Numbered from the stretch's first letter, positions 46,590 to 59,495 are shown. The stretch: 64,000 nt of DNA from Blakeslea trispora (GCA_025331445.1 JAIWNE010000001.1:620001-684000), one strand, 5' to 3'. Notes: generated from the sequence alone by a model not told the origin. Numbers and translations are program-made.

Positions 46590-47511
46590 ATGGGACTCGG
46601 CTTAGAAAAGTGCTGCTGCTTTATACCTTTACGTTTGGGTACATTCATCATTGCCATCTGGTTTTGTGTATGTTCCTAATATGGAATTTATATTTATAAA
46701 TTTTAATTATTCATTTAATTGTGTTAGGCTCTCTATTTACTTTATACGGCTACTGGATTCTTGGGCATTAATGGTACTTCTTTTCAGATTACACATACAC
46801 TTCCACATAACTAACCTTAATATGGAATAGCCATTGTTGTATACTCAGGGCAAGCAGCAAGACCATGGTATTACATTGATTTGTTGTTTTCAGTTTTCAT
46901 CTGTGTAGGCGGTTTATGTGGTATCATTGGATCTACCTTTGTAAGTTCTCTTCATAATAATAATCTATCTTCTAATGACGATATGTTTGTTAGGCTTCTA
47001 GAAGATTTTCAAAAGCATTCAGCTTTATTGCCTGGGTCAATGTAGCCCTTTCCATCTTGATTTATGTCATCTCACTTGTTCTTGTGGGTATTCACAGAAA
47101 TCAAATTGTCGATTCATGTAGAGTAGTCGGATTTGTTAATGTGAACAATGCTCGACGTGAGCCCAACTTCTCAACACCCAGTAGTCAAGTGCACTATTCA
47201 CCTGTGCATTATCCTGGTCTATTGACTGAGCATGCTGCTACCGAATCCCAATGTCAGTCCATGACCAAGACATTCATCATTGCTTTTGGTGTTGTTATTT
47301 TTGTTGTACAGTTGATTCAGGTACAGCTTATAAAAAAAACACAAAATAGCTTGATAAACTCATCACTCGAATACCATGCTAGATCTACTTTGCTTATGTT
47401 GTAGGTGCTTATGCCAAGCGATTGGCTAATGGTGCACGCCATCATCGACTTCATGCTCAACAAATCAAGGATTTCGAAGAATCACGATATCACATGTCTA
47501 CTGTGTATTAG
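46590..47511 (+). CDS. Four-span membrane protein, LAPTM4-like
   Basis: Exons 46590-46667, 46728-46773, 46831-46940, 46994-47320, 47383-47511 give 229 residues. The N-terminus MGLGLEKCCCFIPLRLGTFIIAIWF has a Cys cluster at a membrane entry, as in LAPTM4-type endolysosomal proteins. Further spans: YLLYTATGFLGI, IDLLFSVFICVGGLCGIIGS, FIAWVNVALSILIYVISLVLVGI, then a soluble loop and FIIAFGVVIFVVQLIQIYFAYVVGAYA. The tail is basic with ESRYHMSTVY. Family assignment is by pattern only; a generic fungal four-span protein is the alternative. Confidence 0.72.
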
Positions 47512-48275
47512 ATACTAAAACAGAAACGAAACAATACACATGTAAATAGCATACAATAAACCCTAACAACACCGCATTACCCACTCGTTTGACTATCAAG
47601 ATTAGACTATCAAGCAAAAACAGAGCAAATGTACCGCATTCAGCTTTGTTTCTGTCATCTCTTTTTGTGATTTCTGAATTACCCTTTTGACCATCATTGT
47701 ATTTGAGCACTGTCTTATTACAAAGGAGTCAAGATAAGAAAAAAAAACAAGTTTTATGACTATGAGATGCTAGCTTCACTTAAAAGGAGAAACAGCACTT
47801 TATAATTGAAGATGAGCCATTCATGGAGGCCAAAGTGCCTTTTTTTTTTCTTTGTATTGCATGTTTTCCTATTGAATCGCACTCCCAATCTTATTTTCGT
47901 CTCCAAATACAAAGTGGATTAACTCTATATCTTCCGGACAATTAGTTACCATGGCAACAGAGAGCGAACTTTTTCTTAAGATCTCTTTTGTCGGTTACAG
48001 CATCAAAGAATGACCCTTTTTCTTTGCAAGTCAGGTGACCTAGTGCTGGCCTGACCATGTCTTTTTGTACAGTTCAGTTCGTTTTTTGTCAGGTTTGAGC
48101 TTAAGCCCAAATTAGATGTTATTAAAAAAAAAAAAGCACATTTTTTTCCCTTTATTATTTGTTTGTCATTGAATCATTCGTCATTTGTCTCTTTTTAATT
48201 ATTTCTTTTTCTTTTTCTTTTTCTTTTTTGGAAGCTTATTGATTATCCATTGAATTCGATTTTTATTTAAGAAAC
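47512..48275. other. Spacer with one X-box motif
   Basis: 764 bases upstream of the TBC gene, AT-rich, no gene seen. Holds the X-box at 47945-47958. Confidence 0.55.
47945..47958. promoter_or_regulatory. X-box palindrome (RFX-type site)
   Basis: GTTACCATGGCAAC, identical over 14 bases to the site at 42764-42777. It lies about 320 bases upstream of the TBC-domain gene start, a plausible promoter position. Confidence 0.55.
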
Positions 48276-49905
48276 ATGCATGGACTAAGAATGAACCATA
48301 AAGACTCAGTTGGTAAGTTGCCAGACAAGTCATCTTGACGATGGCTGTCATCTCATCTTTCTCTTTTTGTGTGTGCGGTCTAGCCATCAGTCTCCGCCGA
48401 GCACGACAGAAAAAACAAGTGTTGGAAGCTATTCATCGAAAGGACTGGAGTGCTTTGAAGCGATTAGCTCGGTCACCCGATGGTTATGTCAATGACAGAT
48501 TACGAAACTATGTTTGGTAGGGAAATCCGGTAATAAAATCGAATTTAGGTTTAAGCTATACAGACAACTATGACTAAATAGTATATTTATACATAATTAG
48601 GCCTATCTTACTACATACACAACATGGCACTTATATTGCAGAGAAAGGGAGCGGTAAGTCAAGTACATGTAATGAATGAAACAAAAGAGAGAGAGAGAGA
48701 GAGAAAAACTTATATAGTATCCTGTAGAGAAGGACTTGGCTGATCCAGTACAGGTGGCAAAGGATGTTGAGCGATCATTGTACTACTATCCTCAAGGTTA
48801 GGAATTACAATTCATTGTTGGCTGAATTAACTTAAAAAAAAATATTGTTATTGTTATTGTTATTAGACGTGACACCTACATTTAAAGCACATAAACAACA
48901 AGAGTTACACTGTATGATTGTAGAAATATTATGGCGAAATCCTTCATTAAAATACTATCAAGTAAGATTATAAACATTACACATACAAGAAGAAAAAATC
49001 AACCATAGAAAAAATAATAGGGATTTCATGATATCTGTACTTGCTTTCTACTTGTTTTGGGCAAAAAGGCAGCTATTCCTGCTGCAGAAAATGTTGCTCT
49101 ATTCTTTATTAGAGATGCCATGCTGGACTCATTTGAACCTGTCTCTAAGCAGCTTAGGCTGATGAGTTCGATGATAGAATACGAAGACCCTCAGTTGAGC
49201 CTGTTTCTCGAAAAGGCCAATGTGATGTCTTATTATGCTCTTAGTTGGATTTTGACTTGGTTTAGCCATGATTTTGAGGATTATGAAAAGGTGATACGAC
49301 TGTTTGATCTCTTTTTATCAAGTCAGGCAGTCATGCCTATTTATGTAGCTAGTGCCGTAGGTAAAAAAAAAAGAGAGAAAAAATAGGGAAAAAACAGTTC
49401 GTTTAGAAAAAGAAAGACAGAAACGCTTTGTTTTAACAATTGACTTTAGATTACATTGTTAAGACGAGATGAGATTATGCAAACTGAAAAGGACCTTGTA
49501 CATTCACTTGTCACACATATACCACAGGATCTGGATATTGAGAAAGTCATAGAAAGAGCTGTCGTCTTAGAATCTAAATACTCGGTACTTCATCTACAGA
49601 AACAAAGTGGCATATGGCTACATCAAGAGTAAGGCTAAACTTTTTCTCGCTTCCTTCTCAAGCCTTGACATACTTATTATTACATTTTCATTAGTTCGGT
49701 TATCAACACTTGGGAAAAGGACTGGTTTCCTCTAAGCTGGGATCAAGTACCAGATCATTTGCAAGCAAATAGTTATTTGGCACAAAGCGTTCAAAAGGAA
49801 GCATGGGAAGATGAAATGCTGACTCAATGGACAATAAATCGACGAAAATATATTGAAGAAGAGGATGAATTCAATTTCATAAGCACCGCTTCTCATACCA
49901 AATAA
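48276..49905 (+). CDS. TBC-domain RabGAP, Gyp8/TBC1D20-like
   Basis: GTPase-activating protein for Rab/Ypt GTPases, by homology Ypt1/Rab1 and ER-Golgi traffic. Exons: 48276-48312, 48384-48516, 48601-48653, 48728-48796, 48867-48961, 49021-49356, 49450-49628, 49695-49905, giving 370 residues. The TBC fingerprints are present: arginine finger in VAKDVERSLYYYP, glutamine finger in KYYQGFHDICTCFLLVLG. The opening DWSALKRLARSPDGYVNDRLRNYVW is typical of this branch. The donor after exon 6 is GTAGGT (keeps frame), rather than the GTAAAA four bases later. Animal TBC1D20 ends in a membrane anchor; none is evident in this C-terminus. Confidence 0.9.
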
Positions 49906-50993
49906 ATAGATTGTTATTGATTAGACTTAGCAAGGCAGTGTACACATACTTGATGATCTCGCAAGAAACTAATGCTGAAAACCAATGTTGAGATTTCTAC
50001 TTGTTTCATTTGACAAAGTCTGGTTGTTGTTTTTTTGCTCGAGTTTTTGAACGAGTTTCTATGTAACTGGCTTTTTTGTTTGTATGCATGGTATACTTCT
50101 TTTTTCTTTGGTACATGTGAGATATATTTTAGATAGGACCAAGTTGTTCCTTGGACTTTTCCAAAATAGTATAATTGGTAGGTTAAGCAAGATACAACTG
50201 TAATGCAAAATAGACAACAGTATTGTAATGAGACTCTAATTTTATTTCGCTGTGCAGTATTCATAAGAAGACATCTCTTTCTGAAGCGAAACTTGACATT
50301 GTGTTGATATTTAGTAGCATACTAAACTCGGCTCAGTTATAAAAGCCGAACTTGCTATCTCATGAAATCAAAAGATTGCATTCATAGGCAAACTAAGTTA
50401 AAGTGCTGTCATAAAAAGGACGAGTAACAAACAAAATAACGGTATGTACTCCCCCTCCCCCTTTTTTTTTCCGTGCAAAGTAAGCAGCTGCCCTTTACTT
50501 GATCAAAATTGTCTTGGAAAAGAAATTATTATGATATAGGCAGGTTAGTTTAGATTCAAAAGTAATTTTTTTTAAGTCGAATCATTGTCTTACCTAAGCA
50601 CATTAGTTTGGTAACTACAAAATTGACACGTGTTGTATTGAAGAAATGGCTGATCAAGATCGTAATCAAGGATGCAGTTTCTAGTGATAAAGTGATACTT
50701 GTATGCTAAACTTCTATTACCAGTTGCTCCCCCCAGGACAATCTAGTGTTGCTTAATGTATATGAAAAAAAACACTCGTTTCATTTTTTGTTTTCTTTTT
50801 ATTTTGCTCTTTCTCTTCTAGCCCTTTAAAATCATAAAAGAAAAAGCAAGTGTAATAACAAGTTGGAGCAATAAAAAAAAGTTGGTGAATGCATAATCTA
50901 TAAATATTGTAGTTTTGTGTGTGCGTGTGTGTGTGTATGTGTGTATATGTTGAAAAAAGAAATAGATAGGGTTTCAAAAGTAACATGCTCATT
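49906..50993. other. Spacer between two convergent genes
   Basis: AT-rich noncoding DNA. Contains a C-rich run near 50451-50460 and a (GT)n-like stretch at 50917-50950 close to the end of the carrier gene. No RNA gene or domain recognised. Confidence 0.55.
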
Positions 50994-52361
50994 CTATCGA
51001 AGCATCTTACTATCAGCGCCTTCTTTCACAATAGGCAAATCAGTTGCCTTCTTTGCGTTGTTCTTTTCCTTCATACTAACATTGCTATTCACAATAAAAG
51101 GTGAGAACTCGTCCTCTTTTTTTTTTTCTCTCTCTATCTCTAGATCTACTTACGTATACCAAGCGCCACCGGCCAAAGTCAAAAGAATACCGATAGAGTT
51201 TGTAAATGTGATGTTTAAGTTGAAGATGATGACAGCCAACACAATAGAAAGCACTTGCTTTACATTACCAGCAACAGTCATTGTGAGGGCACTTGTCTTT
51301 TTGTTGGCAGTAAAACTGACGACATTCAAGAAAAAGGCAAGAACACCATTGATCAACAAGGCGGCACAGACGGAGAGAGTCAATTTGGTGTTACAGAACT
51401 CAATCACTTCCGACATCTCACCAGTGATGTAAGAATAAACCATTGTTTGAACAAAAGCTAAGGGTGACATACGAAGCAAAAGATCCAAAGGATGCAACTT
51501 GAGACGACCTACTTGAACACGGTTGGTAACAACTGTCTTGATAGCGGCCAAAAGAGTACCCAAAACTGTCAAAATGAAACCCAGTCGAGTATAATCGTAA
51601 TCACCAAAAGTAGCAAAACCAACACCTAAAACAACCTTTTCAAAAGAAAAGAAAAAAGTTTTTTTCGGTGAGCTCACTACTACATGATCTTCACTTTTCC
51701 CATTTTTTTGTCTCTCTATCTATCCCTCTCTTTTTCGTTTAATCAACTATACTTACAGGCAACAATGAGATGTATGTCATGGTAGAGTAAGACTTGTTCA
51801 AGAACATGATGGATAACATTACAGTAAAGACAGGTGTCATGGCACGGACAACTTGATGAAACTAAACAAATGAAATTATTTTTCGAAGTTAATAACTAAA
51901 CCCTTTTAAGAAACATTTCCCCTTTTTCTAGACCAAAAAAAAAAGAGAGAAAAAACAAGATATACTTACAGGAACAGTAACCAGATTGCTAGAAAGAAAA
52001 CAAAACAAAAAAAGTCTTAGAAATCAAAATCCTACAATTACACGCTTGATTCTACTTACAGTGATACGTTGCTGATAGCAATGTTAATGGTATAGAGAAC
52101 CGAGAAAGCCAACATAACCATATTTTCCTTTTCGCCAAGAGCAGCAGGTGTAAATAAGTCAGCTTTCCAGAAGCTATAAGAACCTATAGCACCACAAAGA
52201 GTGTGTATCGCTGTCAGTGTCCAGGGAAAGGGGAAATCATACAGGGCAAGGATGATCTTGTTATAGAGTGTCAATGACAAGTTGAAGAAGAAATAGAGTG
52301 CAAGCCATATCATAGGCGTATCGAAGGCCTTGAGACTAGAAAGGAGCGAATCTGTTGCCAT
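50994..52361 (-). CDS. Triose-phosphate-transporter-family carrier (drug/metabolite superfamily)
   Basis: Ten-span type carrier of the TPT/SLC35-like family, predicted in Golgi or ER membrane. Exons (minus): 52060-52361, 51970-51988 (19-base microexon), 51757-51861, 51154-51635, 50994-51084, giving 332 residues. Markers: YFFFNLSLTLYNKIIL in the first span, VSL-NLVTVP-FHQVVRAMTPVFTV across the microexon, YISLLPVVLGVGFATFGDY, TVVTNRVQVGRLKLHPLDLLLRMSP, NVVSFTANKKTSALTMTVAGNVKQ and SIGILLTLAGGAWYT. The last exon (NVSMKEKNNAKK) supplies a hydrophilic tail. The substrate (nucleotide sugar, triose or organic phosphate) cannot be inferred. Confidence 0.9.
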
Positions 52362-53802
52362 GATGTATAAAGTATGAAGAAACAAGAAGAAAAAAAGGAA
52401 AAAGAAAAAAAAATTAAATAAGTAATATAAGATGTTTAATTAGGGAGAGTCGCAAAAAGAAAAAAAAAAATAGATAGTATTGGTTACTACATTTAGACTG
52501 ACGTATCATTTTTCATTATTTTTATTTAGGAATACATTTAATCTCAACCCGTTACCAAAAAAAAACTGCCAGCTCCGAAAAAGATAGCTGACTGATTTCT
52601 TCTTTGTACTACCCGAAAGGTTCCAGTCTCATTTATTCAGACACTGTGCGCCCAGCAAGGTAATGGTAACCTTTCTGTTTTGTAGATAGACACAATAAAA
52701 ACTATCAAACTATTTTCCAAACTGCTTGGTCCCTTTTTGAACTTAAAAAAAAGAAGGCTAAATAAAACAAGAGAACGCACTGAATGTCTGTATGAATTAC
52801 ACGTATTCTTTTCTTCGTTTACGCCCATATTAAGACATTGGTAATACATTACATGTGTACGTCTTAAAAAAAAAAGAAACTAAAGAGTAATCTCGATATG
52901 CAAAAGCTAAAGGTGTTCTATAGCAGGTTATTGTAGAATTGGCAATACGCCAGGTAATGTAGAGATAAAAATAGTGCAATAGTCTTCATACAAGATAAAG
53001 TGCGATAAAGAAACACTTCTAAAAGAAAACACAAAGGTAATTCAATAGCCCCTTCTTTTCATCACTTTCGTTCTTAAGTTTTATTACCATAAATGTGATT
53101 CATTTGATTTATTTGCTTCGCATAATGTAAGAAGAAATAGTGTAGCCTAGAACTTTATGGCGATCGGACATTCCGATAATACCTCAACAACAACTTTAGA
53201 ATAACAAATGATATTGATGCTGATTGTCTTGTGCTATTCTTTGTTTGGGATTTACTTTTCAGATCGCTCCATCTTTTGTGTTGAATGTTTCCTTTTAAGA
53301 AATGATTCTTGAGCAGTTATTCAGGTAGGTTGAGGATTAGGATTTAAACAATATATGGATGAAGTTTCCCAATGTCTTGCTATAAATCAATTGTTGCCTT
53401 TGATTTTAAGAAAAGAAACAAATAAAACTAACTTTACTGACAAATCATAGTGTTGAAAGGGATACTTGTCGTTTTCGTTTATATTTTTTTCTTGTTACTG
53501 ATGTTATCCAGAATGGTGACTGCCAAAGTATGAGATGTCAAATCGAAATTTCTGCTTGCATGCTTGTATAATTGATCTGTTTACTAAATTTGGTTGTATT
53601 GCAAGGAGTCTGATAGAGACAACCATCATTATGTTGACAAGTACAAATCAATATGCTCATAACATGGAGATTTCATTAAAGAAAAAAGAAACGCATAAAA
53701 AATCTCGCTTTACAAAAAATGCTTTGTGATGAAAAGATCGTTGTATATGAATTGTATTAACAAAATTAAGCAGGCAAAACAGTGTATGTATATAAAAAAA
53801 AA
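52362..53802. other. Spacer between carrier gene and RFC1
   Basis: 1.4 kb of AT-rich DNA without a convincing exon on either strand. A 64-codon frame at 53535-53729 has no domain and no splice partner. Confidence 0.55.
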
Positions 53803-56800
53803 TTACAATGATGAGTCTGCTTTTTCTTTTTCTGGCTTGATAGATTGGAACAAGACAGGATGCTTTGTGTTGTTATACCTACAAAAAGAAAAAAGTATTG
53901 TCAATCACAAAATCCATCCTTTTTTTTTTTCATAAATTTGATATATTTTCATTTACTTTCGAGTAAGTTGAGATTTGGTTTTGGTAGGCAACTGCGCCAA
54001 AGGACCTTTGCCAGTAGGAGCAAATGTCAAGTCATTGAAAGTATCTAAACACTCTCGATCCAAGTAGTAAGTATCCATAATCTCCATCGCACCATTGTAA
54101 TTTTCCTATATACGAGTGAGCAAATGTTTTCCCTTGTTGATTGTAGTAGAATGTTAGCCTTACGTCTTTAAGTTCTTTGATGATACGATCATTCAAGGCA
54201 GGAACATAATTCTGTCTAATTTCGAATTTGTCTCCTGATGCTTTAAGACGCATGCGTGCTTGGACATCGCTTAATTGTCGAGAATATTTGTCTGCCTTTG
54301 AGTTTTGGCCAAGCCAGCTATAGATAAATGAAATATTAGTCAACCATGGCTCATCATGTAAGCTAAAGCTACATACCCAGCAAAACCCCAACGCGATTGA
54401 ACACCGCCTCGAATGAAACTAGCTGGTCTGACACAAGAGAATATAGAATGAACTGGCATAAGTGACCAATGTTGGATTGTACTATAGGAGAGAATCAGTT
54501 TCCTTCAACATAAAGAGCCTGTTTTATATATATCTCTTGATCTTTTTTCCCATACCCATGAATCATAGCATCAGTAAGGTCACCATCGGCAATAGCTTCT
54601 GAAGCTTTTGCAAACAAGTCCATTTCATTACATGCTGTTTCCTTGGGATTACCAGATTCTGATCTTGCTAACTCAGGGGAACATTTCAAGTAATTTTCCT
54701 GTTTAGATATTAGAAAAAGAGTAAATAGGTTTGAGTTGCATTAGAAAAAAACCCCCACTTACTTGAATCATCAAATTGGATAAGCTGTAATCATGGAAAT
54801 AAACTTCATACTTTTCAGTAAGAGTTTTATTGCGCCAACTACCGCCTGTTAACAGTTCACCAGGGATATCGAAAAGACCAAGTGTAGAATTCTTTTGGTT
54901 GGATTTACCACTTCATTTTAAAAAAAAGGAACCGTCAGTTTAACTTGATTCTAAAAAAAAGGGGGACTCTAATAAGAAGACTTACAGAGTTTTTGCTTGA
55001 TCATATGACAAATTGGTTTCATTGATACGATAGGCTGATAAGATGTTGATGATTTGTCGAATATCGTTTTGTGTAGAGGCCACTAATTCATCAATGGCAT
55101 TAGGTGTAATACTGAGATTTTCTCTAAATGAAATAAAACAATTAGCTTTTTTCTGTTTTTTTTTTTAAAAAAAAAAAAAGACTTTGCAGGTCCTTTACTT
55201 GTAAGCAATTGAAAGAATTCTTGAGCGGATCTGGGCAGCTGTAGATCTATGGGAAGAAAAAGAAAGATTGAGGTTTAGATATATCTTTACTTGTTTTGTC
55301 ACTTTAATTTACCTTCTGAATCTAGCATCAAAACAGACACGCAACAAAGGTGCAACCTTACTTGATCTGACATCATTACAGATACAAATCACAGGAATCT
55401 TGGTATCCTTGATCAGTCGAGCAAGTTCAGCACCGCCGCCACGATCACCTTCAGACATACCATCCACTTCATCCATGATCAACACTACTTTTTTGCCTTT
55501 GATTAGACGATCTTTGGCCTATAGAGAGTGTATGAGTGAATGACTTTGTATTTCTTTTCCTGAAAAAACCTCTCCTTACCTGTTTTTTTTCGGGTTGAAA
55601 GAATTCTGTCATTGTACGATTATCCATCATTTCAGAAATGCTTTCTTCCAAAATTCTCTTACTACGGACATCACTTGCATTGAATTCAAGTGCCTCGTAA
55701 CCATTCACACGGGCTACCACACTAGCGGTGGTTGTCTTGCCAATACCGGGAGGACCACTAAGAAGCACAGCTCGATGGGCATGGATATCGGGTCCTTCAA
55801 ATCCCTTGGCCATATAATCTTGCCATTGAGCAAGCCATTGAGAGATAGAGTTTATAAGCTCCTTGTTACCAATAATCTCTTTTAATTCAGTAGGCTTATA
55901 CTTTTCAGTCCACAACAAGGATTTAGAATCAACTTGTTTACTATTAAATTTTAAGATGAGACCTTGATTTTTTTTTAAGTTTTTTTTTTCTTGTTGCCTC
56001 TACTTACGATGTATCAGTATCTGCTTCTGTAGCCTTAGCTTTACCCTTTCCCTTTGCTGCCTTTGAAGTAGCTGCCTTTGGTGGTGGAGCAACAGATGGT
56101 TTCTTCTCAGCTGAGTTTTCTACCAATTCATAAAATGCATCCTCATCCAAGATCTTGGTACCCACTGACTTTGCTTTAGCCAGTTTGCTTTCACCTGCAT
56201 CTCTACCTCTCAAAAGGTAATGTGTCTTGCCACTGACAGCACCTGTGACACGACTAACACAAAGTCAGCAAACATTTCTTTCAAATAATAAATCAACATT
56301 ACCCTCCATAACGCATCACAATATCCTTTGTTTGCTCTTTAGTCAATGTCTCGTACTGACCACTGATGACAAAGGCTAGACCGTCAAGACAGTTGGGTGC
56401 ACCCACAGGTTCAGGCCGAGTACCCAATGCTTTAGGGCCTTCAACGCTCTTCATCATGGCAAAGTAATTCTTTTTAGCAGCTGCCTTTGGCTTCTCTTCT
56501 TCAGCTTCCTGCTCGATTTTGACAGGTTTGTCTTCTGTTTTGACGGTAGGAAGCACACGTCTCTTCTTGTTAGAACTCTCTGGTTTTGTTGTTGCTTTTG
56601 CAGGAGGAGGAGGGGGAGAAGCGGCTTTCTTGGCCTTCTTTTGAGCAGGAATAGGCTCTTCATCTTCTTCTTCGAAATCATCATCACCATTGTCCTCAGA
56701 ATGCTCGTCATCCTCGAAATCCTCATCATCGTCAAAATCATCATCGTCTGTCTTTCGCTTTCTCTTGGGTGTTTCTTTAGCTGGTTTCTTGGCTGTCTTT

Positions 56801-57455
56801 TTAGTCTCGGCTTTCTTGGTTTTAGCTGGCGTCTTCTTGGTGTTCTCTTTCTCGACTTCAACGACTTCCTTTTTAACTGCAGTCTTCTTGCTCTCAGCCT
56901 TCTTGGGTTCAGCAGCAGCAGCAGTATCTTTCTTAGTCGCAGCAGCTTTCTTTGTCGCAGTAGGTTTTTTGATTTCAACAGTGACACTTTTAGGCTCAGC
57001 AACAGTCTTTTTGCTATCAGCCTTCTTTGAACTACTGCTTCCAAAGAAATCCTTAGGATCTATCTCTCTAATTAAATCAAAATCAATCTATCAATCCAAG
57101 TTTTCTCTTTGAAAACATTCTCTTTTACTCTTTGTCAGCTGAAGCAAAATGTCTTGATTTCAATTTCGGTTGGCTACATAAAGAAGATGGATAAGAAACA
57201 AAAGAAACTGTAGGATAGGACTGAGAGAACTATACAAATCGTCATCATCGTCGCTTTTATCTGAACCAGGATAGATTAGTACATTATGAAACGCGTATTT
57301 GAATTTGACATTTACCGCCTGTTTTTCTCTTTCGAGTGACTGGTTTCTTTTCAGTCTATTGTGTTCAAGAAAGTCGATGAATATAAAGAAGAAGAAAGAA
57401 GCCTGTCCAATGAATGAATCGAAGCTACCTTGTTGAAGTATTTCTCGATACCCAT
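53803..57455 (-). CDS. RFC1: Replication factor C large subunit (RFC1)
   Basis: Clamp-loader large subunit that loads PCNA. Sixteen exons (minus): 57429-57455, 57316-57355, 57236-57260, 57129-57173, 56303-57067, 56008-56253, 55580-55940, 55313-55518, 55199-55246, 54986-55123, 54763-54910, 54556-54698, 54377-54481, 54164-54317, 53957-54105, 53803-53878. All phases agree and give 891 residues (yeast Rfc1 is 861). Start MGIEKYFNK resembles a PCNA-contact N-terminus; a second conserved-looking IDPKDFFG follows. Then a Lys/Ala/acidic linker, BRCT (about 265-345, CLDGLAFVISGQYETL), LLWTEKYKP, Walker A GPPGIGKTTT (about 445), Walker B VVLIMDEVDG, NDVRS arginine region and the RFC1 C-terminal domain (WGFAGWLGQNSK). 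The first four exons are tiny and were joined on phase and motif logic. Confidence 0.93.
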
Positions 57456-58134
57456 TAAGAAAATTTAAAGAAAAGAAAAAGGAAAAAAAAACACGAAAAA
57501 ATGCGAAAAAAAAAATGCAAAAAAAAATTATAAACTCCACTTGGGTTATCGACTTGAATGAACAGAATTTAAACTGTGTTAATAAAAATGATGGCCAATT
57601 TGCTATTGACTTTCTAGCAAGATTTCTAACAATAAAAAAGTGCAACTCTTGAGTTTTCTTTTACTATCACAATAATCTAAGGGAATTGACCTATAATGTA
57701 TATTGTACAGTCATTAGCTGGTCTAATGAAAAAAGCGGTCTCCCTATATGCAATGCTTCTCCTAAAGTAAAAACCCAAGCATAATTGTGGAATTCAATGC
57801 TTCATACAAGCATTTCTCGTTTTTGTTTTCATTTACTATAGTCATTGACCAGATATCCTACCATAGAATATTATGATCTGTCCTTTTATTGTTTTTCAAA
57901 CATGTCTATTGAATATTCTCGCTTGGTTTAGACAAACCAATCCTCATCATCATGAATAACATCAGCTTTCACTTTTGAGGCTATAGCTTCTATTTCTTTC
58001 GAAATTACAGTAGGCTACAACATCTATTTCCTATTTCATCCGTATTCCTCTGTTCACGACATCTATCTGTACTTGTTTTTTCAACTCCGTTTGACACACA
58101 CACACATTTATGCAAAACAAAGAACATGTCTATT
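57456..58134. other. Spacer between RFC1 start and hydrolase end, with an orphan coding-like segment
   Basis: Mostly noncoding. A segment at 57928-58014 on the minus strand, preceded by a TTGTAG acceptor, reads PTVISKEIEAIASKVKADVI then HDDEDWFV and stop, looking like a terminal exon. No matching upstream exon was found. Confidence 0.4.
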
Positions 58135-59394
58135 TTATTGAACAAGAATAGGATCAGGTTCAAAGTAAGAATACTCTATCAAGTGGTCTGAATGAGCTAG
58201 CCCTACTACAAGACCATCATAGGCAGGTGCTACTCTAAATTCCTTTTGTTCCTTGAGATTCTTTTCCAATTCATAATGATCCACACGATGAGTAAAGCCG
58301 ACATAATAAGTCTTGAAAGCGCCTACTTGTTCAGCAGCTTCATTGGATTGATCTAATGAAAAGTGAGATGCATGGGGTTGTGTCACTAATAAGCGAGAAA
58401 GAAAAATCAATGAGTAAAGCCACAAAGAGATTATCCAAACGACTTACGTCGCAAGCAATCAACGACAAATATTCTAGAGCGTCCTTGCATGATAGCCATA
58501 GTTTCGGGTGGAATATAATTTGTATCCGAAATATAACTCACACCATCAAAATAGAAGCCATAACAAAGATAAGGTGCGTTGGTAGTCATGTATTTGCCGT
58601 GATGTACTATTCATCCATGTCAGTTTGCTTCTTGTAGTTATTCTTTTGATTTTTTTTCCTAAACCTGAAAGTGGTGTGAACTCAAGTCCTTGAATCGTAA
58701 AAGAAGTGGAAGGATCAAATACATGATACTTAAAATCAGCTACTTCACCACCACCTAACAACAACAAAAACATCAGTCTGAGAACAAATTCCTTAGGGTT
58801 GTCTATCGTTACCTGTTGCCATAGAAGAGTCAACTAGAAATGGAAAGGTACGACTGACGACCTCCATGGTCTCGGGAGCTAAATAGACATCGATATGAGA
58901 CTGAACAACACCACCCAACGTCCAGCCTCTTAGATCGTCCATGCCATAACAAGCATCGGCATGACCATGTGTGATGATGACACCGTCTAGTTCTCGGATA
59001 CCATATTTAGGCAAGATTTCAATAGCACTATCTAATCAACATAACTTTAGTCTCAAAACCCCCCTTCAATATATATAAAGGTCTTACTATAGAATGTTTT
59101 TCCACAGTCAATAAGCACATTTCTTGGAATAGATAAGCATAAGCTGAGTGAGTAAAGAAGACAGGTTTGTTTGAATAGCATTATGCTCTACCTTAATCGT
59201 GCATCTTTAGGATCGTTATGGTTGCGAAAACGAACTACCATAGAAGTATTTCTTCGGTTGTTCTTTCTTCCACTTGGGGTTTGGGTTGAAAGACATACTT
59301 TGCAAGACTGAGTAGGGTGAGTAAGGCAATTGATGCTTGGTACAGAACTCGAAGTACCAGTACCCAAAAACACTATTTCAACTACACTAGCCAT
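58135..59394 (-). CDS. Metallo-beta-lactamase-fold hydrolase
   Basis: Zn-dependent hydrolase of the MBL fold. Exons (minus): 59192-59394, 59088-59122, 58813-59031, 58665-58754, 58448-58606, 58135-58385, giving 318 residues. The N-terminus VEIVFLGTGTSSSVPSINC is the family's first strand. Metal ligands lie in THGHADACYGMDD (HxHxD), in the HHG of the VHHGKYM stretch and in SYISDTNYIPPE, with a further His in FTHRVDHYELE. It resembles PhnP-like and cyclic-nucleotide or phosphodiesterase-type MBL proteins of fungi; substrate unknown. One intron (58607-58664) uses an unusual GTTTAG donor that is required to keep frame. Confidence 0.88.
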
Positions 59395-59495
59395 TTCTAT
59401 TAAAGAAAAAAAAAAAGAAAAAAAAAGAAAAAAAAAGAATAAAAAAAAGTGAAAAAAAGAGAGGTGCGAAATGAAACTTTTCTTTTTTATTGTTA

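Noticed and set aside
56641..57112. Plus-strand frames rich in Ser/Phe/Leu opposite RFC1
   Set aside because: Mirror image of the Lys/Ala/acidic linker of RFC1; hydrophobic appearance is an artefact.
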